Assembly (NCBI GenBank): GCA_916613615.1
Contig: OU744724.1
Span: 32,075,452 to 32,139,451, forward strand
Reading direction: 5' to 3'
DNA from: Steromphala cineraria
Taxonomy: Eukaryota > Mollusca > Gastropoda > Trochida > Trochidae
DNA length: 64,000 nt
Below, piece after piece: positions 37,131 to 48,900 of this stretch. The notes beneath the pieces are model-generated. The model was not told the DNA's origin, did not search any database, and was given only the letters and a program-made list of their open reading frames with translations. The position numbers and the translations under genes were made by a program. The first letter of the stretch is position 1; the number at the start of each line of letters is the position of its first letter.

Positions 37131-37343
37131 CTATTTTAAACTTCGAACGTCCTTGATATCCAGGCCTATTTGAAAGTCATATTGTAGACATGTTTTGTCT
37201 TTCAAAGGTATGCCAAACTCCATGTCTTTTTCTGCTTGACCTTTGATCCCTGGGTCTACCACGCCTTCTGCTACGCCAACCATCTCTACAGTTCTCTTGA
37301 AAAACTCGGACCACGCCTTCTTGCTTGCAATCACTTCATTGTC
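37131..37343 (-). CDS. 3'-terminal coding exon of an unidentified minus-strand gene
   Basis: After the acceptor TTTCTTATCTTTTTAAG (minus strand) the frame is open for 70 codons from GAC (37343) to TAG (37131). Codon choice is typical of a real exon, with GAG/AAG/GTG/GGC codons in AT-rich surroundings. The peptide starts DNEVIASKKAWSEFFKRTVE, has VDPGIKGQAEKDMEFGIPL in the middle and ends GLDIKDVRSLK: charged and soluble, without membrane segment. The phase (0) matches the donor of the start exon at 39,504-39,554, so the two could join directly into an 87-residue protein, or through middle exons I did not find. I do not recognise the family. Confidence 0.55.
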   Translation of the reverse strand, partial: DNEVIASKKAWSEFFKRTVEMVGVAEGVVDPGIKGQAEKDMEFGIPLKDKTCLQYDFQIGLDIKDVRSLK

Positions 37344-38880
37344 CTTAAAAAGATAAGAAATGTATTCAGTGTTCGATATATTCAGGATCGTACATTTCAA
37401 TTGTATCTTCTGAACTTATTATATTCCGAGAAATTCATGTGTTTATGTTAAAGAACATTTTGATTTCAAAGTATTATTCACTTGGAATATAACAGGTTAG
37501 AAGCAAGTTTGACAAAGGTAGTTGTGACTATTCAGACATGTCACGATATAGAACGATACCTTGGCGGCATTTGTCACGATACACCATTTTTCTGGGTATG
37601 GTATGACAAATATAGCCTGTCAATGACCCATTGTCGAAGATGTTGTTTTTTTTCACAAGAGAAGGAATTAATCGCTCTAGAAAGTTTAGCTTGTTGTTGT
37701 CAACGCATCCCTTCACCTTGTGTGTTTTACTCTAGCTAGTAACCCTACTGGTCTTTGGGGTGTAGACCTACGGTTTAACTTACGTTGTGCCTATCCTAGT
37801 GTTAATGGTTTTCAGTCAGATAAGGTAGAACGACCTGTATTTGAAAAATTACCACATGCATTGATGAGACATTAATCTATATCATTTGCCTAAAGCGAAA
37901 ATTTATGAAAACTCAATGTGTTTATAAACCTTTGTACAACACATCATGGCTTTAACATGGCTTTTTTTTTAAATCACGACTTTCGAAGTTGTGTCATGTG
38001 TTTTCAGTCACTTTCTTGAACCTCTATTATTCAGAATACACATGACAGTTTTTCAACGTTTATGTTCTACAATGACACACAAATTTGACATAAATCTAAC
38101 TAAAACTATTCAATTGATAATTTTAAGTTAATATCTTCTAGAATACAAATGACTTCGATGCATCATATTCTATAATGAAAAAAATGGAAGAACATTTGAC
38201 ATGGTTTAGAGGGTGACCTAACTATTTCTGCCACCTGAATATCAGTTCTGATAGTCTCACGTGTTTGATAAATGCTTCTCTTGGAGTTTGTCTATTTTTT
38301 CTTAAATCCAATGTTCTGAAACATCAGGAAAACCGTTAAAAAACACATATAACTGTTTTGATTATAAATTTGAAAAGAAATTACACGGCATACAAAGGAT
38401 TATCAATATATTTTTTCTAAAGATGGAAAGTGGCAATGAATATTATCACCTCACGATTTCGCATAGTGTTAAGAATTACAAGAAAATTAGCTTGTAAATT
38501 TTGAGCACAAACCAAAATACTTTCTTTTCCTTAAGAAAATGGTATTAGTAAAATTGCTTAAAATGCTATGTCTATTATGCTTTTGCCATTATATTTGTTC
38601 CTTTTTTTTTTTTCAAATAACAGATCTATTCAAAACGACTTTTCTTAAATGTAGGCCAAAGAACACGCTGCTGCAAATAACCCCCATGGTGCTTTCATAT
38701 CTTTTTTGATTTGTCTTTCACATAAGAGAATCAAAATGACTGACCGAAAACACATAATGATTGAAAACAGATGACTCGGCGATACTTTATAAGCCTACGT
38801 TTTTATGTAAAAAATTATCGAGTCCCGCACATGTCTATCGCTCAAACAAAAGCCAGGATTGGTACTAAAGGCATCTTTGA

Positions 38881-39012
38881 CAATGGGCCATTTTCTGAAT
38901 TTCAAACGGGCTATTGTCCATTAGATCAATAGTAAACTTCAAAATCCAAATGGGCCATTTTTTCACCCAAAGTGCAAAATGGCCCATGGCCCAGGCCCCA
39001 TGGCCCCTGCCT
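38881..39012 (-). repeat. Dispersed repeat with ATGGGCCATTTT motifs
   Basis: The minus strand contains 'ttgaagtttactattgatct' and 'ggacaatagcccgtttgaaattcagaaaat'-type text in two blocks. This is found again in direct orientation at 41,274-41,350 inside RTRAF intron 2. GGCCCATGGCCC-type palindromes sit at one end. Confidence 0.6.
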
Positions 39013-39503
39013 TTCCTGCAGAGGTAAACAAAATCCTAGGTCACTGTCTTACCAAATTTAACCTTTGACCCATCCAAACAACACTCAGGAGTCAATGACT
39101 TGCTTGATGTTTCTTAACAATTGATTTCTGAAGAGGTTTGACATTTGGACATCGATATGTGACTTATTGTGAAAACGTAATGTAGCCTGTGCATGGGTCC
39201 ATGAGTTACTGACTCTGCAGAGATGAATTTCCTTTTTTTGTTGAAAAAATCCGTTGCACAGTGGGCGACAATTAAGGGAAATATTTTTGAATGGAAATCA
39301 AATGGAATGGTGACGTTTGGGACTTTAGTTCCAAATCTCAGTCTAATAAATCAACGACGAGGATAGGCAACATGACGCGCACATGAGCCACGACGTTGCG
39401 TCATTGACGTCTGCTGGAAGTAGGTTAAATTGAAACTACATGTTAATCAATAAGAACAGCTGTTTCTTTCACTTTTCAAAACAATTACGACCATAAACTA
39501 TAC

Positions 39504-39554
39504 CTTATGTGAATGTTTTCGCTTCGAAGCAGTTTTATCTCGTGGATTTGTCAT
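39504..39554 (-). CDS. Candidate start exon of the minus-strand gene divergent from RTRAF
   Basis: ATG at 39554 (minus) opens 17 codons, MTNPRDKTASKRKHSHK, ending at the donor AAG followed by GTATAG, phase 0. The peptide is very basic, as in nuclear or RNA-binding tails, but nothing more can be said of its function. Upstream lie two ETS-type sites (39567-39574 and 39643-39650), and the RTRAF start codon is only 366 bp away on the other strand. This arrangement is typical of a shared CpG-type bidirectional promoter. Pairing with the exon at 37,131-37,343 rests on matching phase, strand and order. Confidence 0.45.
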
Positions 39555-39566
39555 CTTGTCAAAAGT

Positions 39567-39574
39567 CTTCCGGA
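39567..39574. promoter_or_regulatory. ETS-type site CTTCCGGA in the divergent promoter
   Basis: CTTCCGGA, the core bound by ETS/GABP factors, lies 13 bp upstream of the minus-strand start codon. Confidence 0.4.
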
Positions 39575-39642
39575 ACGTCAAATTCAACTCCTTACACAGA
39601 TAAATTACCGTTAGCCGTGTGCAGAGTTCAAGTTTTTATATA

Positions 39643-39650
39643 TTCCGGAA
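39643..39650. promoter_or_regulatory. Palindromic ETS-type site TTCCGGAA
   Basis: A second GGAA/TTCC core, between the two divergent start codons. Two such sites in 80 bp support a promoter here but do not prove it. Confidence 0.4.
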
Positions 39651-39920
39651 ATTTGTCTTTACAAAGCCATGTCGTATGATATCAATTCTTCAAAATTAAT
39701 TTTTAAAAAACTTGTTTCAGAACAGTAAAGTATTATAGTCACGGTTTGGAACAGTAAGAGAAGATTGATAAAAAAAACTAGCCCTAAAATAACGTTTTCT
39801 TTTGCGGTTGTAAAACGTCTTGCCACTTTATGAGTTATGCCCCTTTGCCCAGCGCCATCTGTTCTGAACGTGGACATCGATTGGCATGCACAAAATAACT
39901 GTTCTTACATAAATATACCA

Positions 39921-39981
39921 ATGTTCAAACGAAAACTGCTTGCACTTGATTGCCAAAATGTTGAGAAGTTTAATATTAGCG
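39921..39981 (+). CDS. RTRAF: RTRAF exon 1 (coding part)
   Basis: Encodes residues 1-20 (MFKRKLLALDCQNVEKFNIS) and the first base of codon 21. Donor G followed by GTATGT. Confidence 0.93.
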
Positions 39982-42900
39982 GTATGTAGCTGAACGTGTC
40001 ATTGTCAAAACATTTTGAATACCAGTTGCATTTTTATTTGCAATATTGTCCTGTTTTCGATCATGTTATGCTTTATGGTACAGCCGTGTCGGGTAAAGAT
40101 ACGCGGAGGGTAAAGCTACGCACTTACACAAAAGTTAACTTAGTAAATGCACATTAAGTGTTAGCTTGTAATTTTTTTTTGTCTTTACATCTTTTTGAAA
40201 TTAAGAAGACATTAAACGATTTTAGATTGATTTAAACGGAATACGATTTTGAACAGCAGTGACATGTTTGTACAAACTGACAAAATTCCTAACAAATTAA
40301 TTGTCGTTAAGTATTGACTCCTCTCCAATATCAAATGTCGATGGAAACACATTCATTTGTGCTACAATCAATTTGTCATTCCCTGAACTTCTGAAAACAC
40401 GTTCAAAACCTATAAATATAATAAAATTGATAATGATAGGTGTTTTCAAAACATACTTGCGTATCTTTAGCCTACACTTCCGGATCTTCCCGAAATAGGG
40501 GGTAGTCGTTAGAAAAATTTGACTGTCTTTCACAAATGAATTTCCAAAAGATTCTTTCACATTAGAATTGTGAACTAAACCCTCAACTTTCACATGGACA
40601 TTATGGTTTTCTCATATCTTGTATTTTCCTTGAATGACTGATCATTCATCTCTTAGGTGCGTATCTTTACCCGTCAGCACTGTACTGGTTCTTTTGTTTC
40701 AGAATCTAACTCTCAAATGTAGTCTACATGTCATAACCATTATCGTGACTGTCCTTATCGTGATAATAATTCTGAAATCAATGCATGTATGTGACCTAAA
40801 GAATTGTTAATGTTCTTAATTTTGAAGCTTGTTTGTGAATTTGTTTTTGTTTTGCAGATGAAAATGAGTTTCGAAACATGATACTATGGCTAGAAGATCA
40901 GAAAATACGACATTTTAAGATTGAAGATCGAGCTGTTCTGAGGAACATACACAGCCCAGACTGGGAGAAGACATTTGATGCAGTGAGTCCCATTTAAGAA
41001 TTTGATATTTTGATTGTTAATTGATAATTTTCAGTAATTTTGAAGTTTTTTTTGCAATATGAAGATTTATAATAATGATTTTATCTGAAGTTTCTCTTAA
41101 TTCACTATACAGAGATTTCAATTTGCATTCAATATGTCTTTTTTAGCTTTTGATAATGACATAAACAATGCCCTTATATGCTTTTCCATCAGTTTATTGT
41201 TGAATGCAGGGATTTTGATAGGCCAGTGTTTTTGACTATTATGCACATAGAATGACAAAATTGCCAATAAACATTTTGAAGTTTACTGTTGATGTAAGGA
41301 CAATAGCCCATTTTAAATTCAGAAAATTACTAAAAAGCCTAAAATGGTTCGTTGACAATGACAAAGATGTTTTCCAAAAATGATGTAGCATTTTGTTTGC
41401 TTTCTAGTATTTGACTGAACTCAACTGTCCTTACAAGGGTCGAGACAGGTGTATGATACTGGACTGGCTGCTGGGCTATGCTGTTAGACTTGAGTATGGC
41501 GACAATGGTAAACCACACTTGTTAACATTCTCTTCACTATCTCCCAGCCACAAGGTGTGATCATGATAAAGAGTATCTTGGAAAGTCAGCCATATATATA
41601 TTTGGATTATATGCATAGTCAAGCATGTAATAGATGGTGTGCTGAGGTATGCCATGTCCGGAATACAAGTTTATCTAGATAGACTAGCTAGCATCAGCTA
41701 AGCTTGTTCCTGATTGATACAGGAAATTAACTTGATCCAGTAACAAAATCAAATTATGAAACAGTGTTGTTCCAAGAGCGGTCCTTTGGCAATTTCCCCA
41801 CCCTTTGTCTTTGTCTCTTTAAAAAATTGTGAAGAAGGATATCTTGGCAAAAGGTCCCATGTTTTCAGAATTTGGCCGAAATTACCCCCTCGGCTGATCA
41901 CCTAGGAACAACACTGAGCCGTAGGTGTCTATTTTCATATAATATCCAACAGGCAAAAGGTTAAGGGACTTACTTTATAAAAACTGTAGAATCTAGCCAG
42001 GCACTGTGACTTTAGTGAGTTTACCAAATGTTATTATTGGTGAGAGTTGGTTATTTTTGCAAAATCTCATCTTCAAAGTCTTGATCTGGCATTCCATAAA
42101 TAATAAATCAACACTAACTGGATTTAAAAAAATGTTTAATTTGCATATTTGTTCCAGTGGAGAAGTACAAGAGTGTCACTCCAGAAAGTGTCCAGATGAG
42201 TCGGACGGGAGCTTCTGGAGCATCCAGCAACCCTCTGGATAGTCTCAACTGTGAGTCTCATTTGTACTTCTATCAGCAGTTAATTACAGGCATTTATGAT
42301 TAAATATGTGTGTTTCCTTCTTAACTTCAATATGAAGTTTGATGGCTTTTTTCTCGCTACATTATAAGATTCTATTTTATGAATCTATTTGCTTGATCAG
42401 TGTCAGAAATGTTTTAGCTCATCAGGCCTATTTGGCTTCTGGCATGGTATCTGTCTGTGAACTTTTATTTGTTCGACTTCATTTAAAAATGGCTGACTCT
42501 TGAAAGGTTCAGGTTCAACATCTCGGTATTGCAATTTCCAAACAGTAGATTTTGTGAACCTGCCGTCACAGGGGCCTCACCTTAAAAAACTTTTTCCTCT
42601 TCTTGTACAGAACCACTGACTATGTTAGGCTCAAATTACGAGCTATGAAAACAATAACTTTATTTGAAATAATTCATAACATGTACTTTGATAAAGAGTT
42701 ATCAAATATTAGTAAATACTATAGATTTGTTGTCATTTTATTATGTTTAAAACTTAGTTCAAGTCATTGTGCCATTATGACAAGTGTGCTTTATAATAAT
42801 GAAAGGATATCTTGAAATATTGAATGATGCTGACTGAAATATCCTTTTTAAAACGTATCAGATAAAATGTTGAATACATGAATTGATTAATGATTACTTC

Positions 42901-45900
42901 AATATCCAGCTATTGTCAAGAATCCTGAATCGTATGGTAATGTGATAAAGAATACAGTTATCCTTTTCACATCTTCTTTTAGAATACAACTTCTGTTCCC
43001 TATTTATTTGGAAAGGTTAATCTGATTAATTTGACAGTTGTAGTTATGGATGCCAGGATGGGGATATTGCACACCAATGTACATATGGTGACACAAGCCA
43101 TTTTTTTCTTGTTAAGAGAAACTAATTTAAAATTTGTTAAAATTTCTATAAAATAGAGTTTATATTGTAGAATTGTTTTATTGTTTTCTAGTCATTGGAA
43201 AAAGCTTGTTCTGTTTCCCCCTGGAATGTTTTGGTTGGTGATGGAATTATTAGCAGCCCTGTCTAAGGACGGGGCTGCTATCAGTGTTTGTGAAGTTTCC
43301 GCCGCCGCCGCGCTCATACCAATGGCTATAACTTTTTTCTACTAAGCTTTCCAGAACTTGTATTCATAAGTCACTGCTTATACCTCGGAGGAACGATTTT
43401 GACATGTTCACTTTCAAGGTCAAAGGTCAAGGTCACAAGCTATAAAATCACTAACAAATTCCTTGTAAACGCGATAACTTGAAAAGTTTTTGTGCTATGA
43501 AGCTCTAACTTGATATGTATCATCCTTGGAAGAGTAAAAAATTTGAAAAGGTTTTCGCTACAATCTGTCCAAGGTCAAGGTCACAGCAAGGTCACTACTA
43601 AAACATGGTTTTGCGAAAATGATTTCTTTTAACTATGAACACTTTTAATCAATAGATGATTGTCATACTCAATGAAAAGTGTTCATTGATTTTGTAACCT
43701 TGAAGGTCAATGGTCAAGGTCATGAGATTTGTGTTATTGCAATGTGCAACTAATTTGGATATAACTCAATCCCATTAAGAACTTATGGACATGTATAAGT
43801 GTTTACATTTCTGGGGAATTACAATGACATGGTCACTTTCAAGGTCAAAGGTCAAGGTCACAGCAAGGTCAACATATATTGAGAAAATGGATTATTATAA
43901 CTTTTAACACTTTAATTCATAACATTAATGTTATATTCAATGAAATGTATTCATTGATTGTGTGACCTTGAGTGTCAAAAGTCAAGGTCACAAGAAAATG
44001 CCCAATATGGAACAGGGTAAGGCGAAACCCCAAGTTTCGGGGCTGCTCTGCTTTTGCGGTGTCCCGCAAACGCTAATCTAGTTGTTGCATGTTTTTTTAA
44101 TGTAACTTTATTTACTGAATTTAAGAAAATTAATAAAGATTTAAGAAAGGAATATTTGAGTTGAGTTGATATTTTTCAAAGGCATCACATGTAAATGAAT
44201 TTTAAAGTTCAGATGTACATTTGCCTTTTTCAGGCACTGATTTGGTTGAGAAATCAAAACCTTTATTTTCTTTTCAGTTGATGATCCAGATTTCAAGGCA
44301 GGAGTTGCTTCCCTTGCCTTGATGTTACAAGTTCCACCCTACAACGATCATCTAGAACAACTAAAGGTAGATCAAAGATACTAATTAGTATATTTCTCGT
44401 TCATGAATAATAGATAATTATGTATAATGCCAAACCCTTGTTAAAGGGGGTCTCCAACTTTAATTTTTCACTTCCAGTGTTTTATTATCGAGGCCACGAG
44501 AGGGTCGTAAATCTCGATCAGCGCGCTGCCTACTCTGCGCTATTTTAACTGCGCAGCAACCTAGTCTAACATGGTATGGGGAACCAGCGGTTTCGTAGAT
44601 AAAAATGTTCGTAGAGACCGATTTTTTCAGGGAAAAAAGCTTCGTAGAGGTCTTCAAATTTTCATTTAATATTGTGAATATATATTATATACTTTGATGT
44701 AATATTTACAAAGTATCTACTCAGTTTATTTATACAAGACATTACATCGATCGTCGATTCATCGATACATTGGATGTACAATTTACAATGATAGTTTATT
44801 GCTTATATGAACTTATTTCACAATTTGTCACTCTATACGAAACTGTTTTTCATTACGAATCTGTAAAAATCCCATCTACGAACCCGTTTCCTCTACGAAT
44901 AAACCTACACAAAGGTATGGTTGCTTCTCTTTAATCTTAACATATTTTTGTACGAAATATTGAATGAAGGGGGGGGGGGGGGGATTTCCTTAACTCGTAT
45001 GAACAAGAAAAAAACATACCTGCTAGAAGTATCCATGTATATGATCCGCTGCATTTGTTAACATCATACATGATCCATCAAGGTTTAACACATAGTGATG
45101 AAGGGGAGTCCTATGAAATAAATTTACATTCTTTTTCTTCTTTTCATTGGTCGGATATTATTCTTCAATATCATTGGTTAACATTTTGTCTGCAGAAAGG
45201 TGCCAGGACAATTGGCGGTCACTGCCATGTACGAATACGTTAGTCACTAGTCTAGACATTCGGTCTGCAGTAAGATACCAAGACAGTCGGCGGTCACTGT
45301 TATGTACAAATTCGTTTGTCACTAGGCCAGACAATCTGTCGCCTGTTGTGATGACAAGTTAGTTAGTGCCCGGACAGTTATGTCACTGTTTACGTCATAC
45401 GACTAGACATTACACACTTTCATTGCTATAGATACACAAGGTATAAATGACAGGTGTCCGGTCGTCATAAAAGAAAATTACAGAGATAGATAAGGTGGTA
45501 CTAACGAGATGTATATTTTATCAACGTATTGGGTGTGATTACAGTGATTACAAATATCAGCGATGAATTTTATTATCCTCACAATTAAACAAGTAAAAAT
45601 AATCCTGTTTATTTCACTTCCTGAAATCCGAGGAGACATTACTGTTTATGATACCTGTTAAAGAAAGATGATAAATATTTGATCTATTTGAAACATTTAG
45701 ACAAAGATTAAATCTTAACTCAATTTAACAACAGCAACGCACATTCATAAAAAAAATCTTTATGAATTGTTATAATCGGTGTTCTGTAAAAAAGTCCCGG
45801 TAAAAAGTCCTAGGAAAAAAGTCCTATTTGTAAAACTCAAAGATTTTGATTATAAAGTTTATTTACATGTACTTTGTATATGATTCAACATACATTTATG

Positions 45901-48900
45901 ATATCGTGATATTTCTGAATCACATTAATATTTCAACAAAACATCAACAAATTTATCATTTTTGAACCAATCGATGGTTCGCCAGGCACTTGGGTGGTGG
46001 TGCCCAACCAAGTTGAAGAACTTGGCGTTCCACCCTTAGCAAACATTGTTAGTTCTCGCATCTCCTGATAGAGTAGCCTTCTTTGATTAACTCAGTTAAA
46101 GTCACATGAAAATGCAGAACTGCTTTGATCCAGTCAGCTAAAATCACACATTCAAGTCGTTGAGTTCTTCAATACAATTACAAGCTCTCAATTTTAATCC
46201 TTAATTAGTTATCGTAACATCCTTCATTGCTAAATCTAATAATTTAATCCATGTAGTTAAAGTCATTATACATAAACACTTCATACTTTCTTTACAATAT
46301 CAATTGCAAAGATTACTTTGTCAGTTAAAACAAACATAGTTTTCAATTATTAATACTCAAGGATGCATTTTTTACAAAAACTTTGATGTCAAGATCAATG
46401 TAATCTGTTTTTACGATAAAAGGACTTTTTCCTGAGGACTTTGTTTTTTGGTACTTTTTTTCGAGGACTTTTTTACCTATAATCTTATAATCAACCATTT
46501 ATCCTCAATCCACGTCGGCGTCGTCACCGTTAGGTGAGTGAGTGAGGTGGTGTTTAACGTGTTTTGAACAATATTTCAGTTAGGTGAAAGAAGACGTTAA
46601 ACTCCAACCCAACAACAACATTTTATCCTCAACGGACACTTTTCATCGACTTGGCATGTGATATTGAACTCTAAAATTTGTCCATTACCTCATGATAAAC
46701 TCACGAAGATATATGAGTGAATGTTTTAATTTTTGGTACGTAATAAGTTTGCAGATGTTACTGGGTATGCCTAGTATTGAAGTTTAATTTGACCTAAGGA
46801 TGATTTTATTCGGCAACTATCTATCTGACTATCTTGGAAAACAGTAACATTTAACTATTACACCAATTTATCAACAAGATTAATAGACTCTCTTGACTTA
46901 ACTTTGATTTATTTTTTATCTGAGGCTGCAGCCAGAAAATTAGAACACTGCCGTAGGAAAATAGCTATTTATTCTGTTATCTTTAAAAAACTACACAATT
47001 GAACGGATGCACTCACAAGTAAGAAGAGGATTCTGCCAGTTCAAAACAAGTATATTTTGTTGAAGTTATTCAAGACCAATTATTATTCTAAAATGAGTGA
47101 TCTCTTTAAAAACTATTTTTCAAATTGTTACCTATGTACGGATTGTGTTCATCGATATGATGTTATTATCCGCAAATTATCTTTGTTTTCTGAAGGACAC
47201 GCATTTGAATAAGCCTATTGGTTGTTTGCGTATCCAAATTCATGTATGATTAACCTTAATTTTTTACCTGTTACTTTTTTCCCGATCACCTTAACATGCA
47301 TATATATGTTTAAACCAACTTATTCAATACTGTACTGTTGTGATGTTACTTAAGCATAAATAAAGATTGTATAAAACATTTTGGTTATAAAACTATACTA
47401 TACAGAATTTAAAAATCTGAAGCTACACGACAATGAGTGTTAATTTTGTTTCATCTGATAAAACATAATGATTGTTCAATTCTCTTCCGCTGGGTCATTT
47501 TAGATTCGAAAACATTTCTCTAAGACAAAACAGCTCATTGCTCGATAGATTCAGATTTAGATTCTTTTATTACCTTTATCTTTACAGATAATTGGGGTAC
47601 ATAACAATAACGGTATTAAATAGGGATAGGAACAAGATAATGATTCAGCAAATCAACGACCGCATGTCATAAAGGGAATTCGTTTGGTCGGGCCCAGTCC
47701 GTGTCACGTGACCTCTTTCCTCGGCTATGGCATTACGTAACTGCTGGTCAATCAGGTGTGAAAGCCTCGAAGTACTAGTTCCCCTTTAAGAAGGAATATT
47801 CAGGAAGTTGATGACAAGTGATTTCTTTTGCACCTGTAAAAATTAAAACATGTTTGTTTAAAGATATCAGATAAAGGTAGAATAGGCTTCTGCTAAGAAG
47901 CTAGAAAAGGAGATGACAGTTCACTGATTCACCGACTCCCATTGAGAACCCAGTCCCCAATCTCCTTACAAATAAAGATCATTTCAGATGCATGTCATAT
48001 GTCAGCTACTGCATTTACATCCTGTCTCAGGTTACGAACGTTACGCTAACTCCACTGATCTGTACCCTGGGCTCAGAAGCTAGAATCGCTCGCGCGGCCC
48101 AACTTGGGATATAGCCAATCAAATCATATTCTCGTTGAGATTTTATCGAGAAGGTGGCGAGAAAATGATTTGATTGGCTGTATCGCCACGCGTTCTTACC
48201 CTGAGACAGAATGCTGCATTTATTCAAGATTAAGTATTTGAGAACGATTGAAACCAAATTGGCAGGGACCCCACTTGTAGTTTCCTCTTTTTAGGTTGTA
48301 AGACTACTCTGGTTTCATTAAGATATTTATTTTTGTTTTTTTACTGATTTTCAGGCTATATGTCTAATTGTCAAAGAAAGGTTGTCTAAGAGTTCTCTTG
48401 AGGCTGCTGCTAAAAGTGATGGGAAGGTAAACTTTGACACTTACTATGGCTTTTCTCTATCATAATAACAGTTCCCAGGTAAAGATTAATTAAAATAGCA
48501 TTTTGTAGAAATAAAGATTCTCTTAATGACTTTTAATTTGCTATAGTACCTCTCCTAGTTGTTTAAGAACAGAATTCATCATTTTTCTGTAATCAGTTTG
48601 ATATTTAGGTCTAAATCTACAAATATGACTTGCTGAGTTCAGGGACTTGCTTCTACAAAGTATACTGAGTCCGGGAAAGTTTTATCTCTGAGATTAATCA
48701 TTTTAGTTACTGTATGAAATTTTGATCAAGTGTATAAAGGTACCGGTAAATAGATTTATTCTCTAAAAATCTTTCAGCATTGAGAGATGGTTACAAAAAT
48801 GAACATTTTCTGAAAACATTGTGATCAATACTGTACGATTCACAGTGTCTTTAATAAAATAATAAGTTTCTATGTTTTGTCATCAGGAAGATGTTATACC

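Noticed and set aside
42006..42242. 78-codon ORF inside RTRAF
   Set aside because: It runs through the intron and reads exon 4 in the wrong frame; the spliced frame is the real one.
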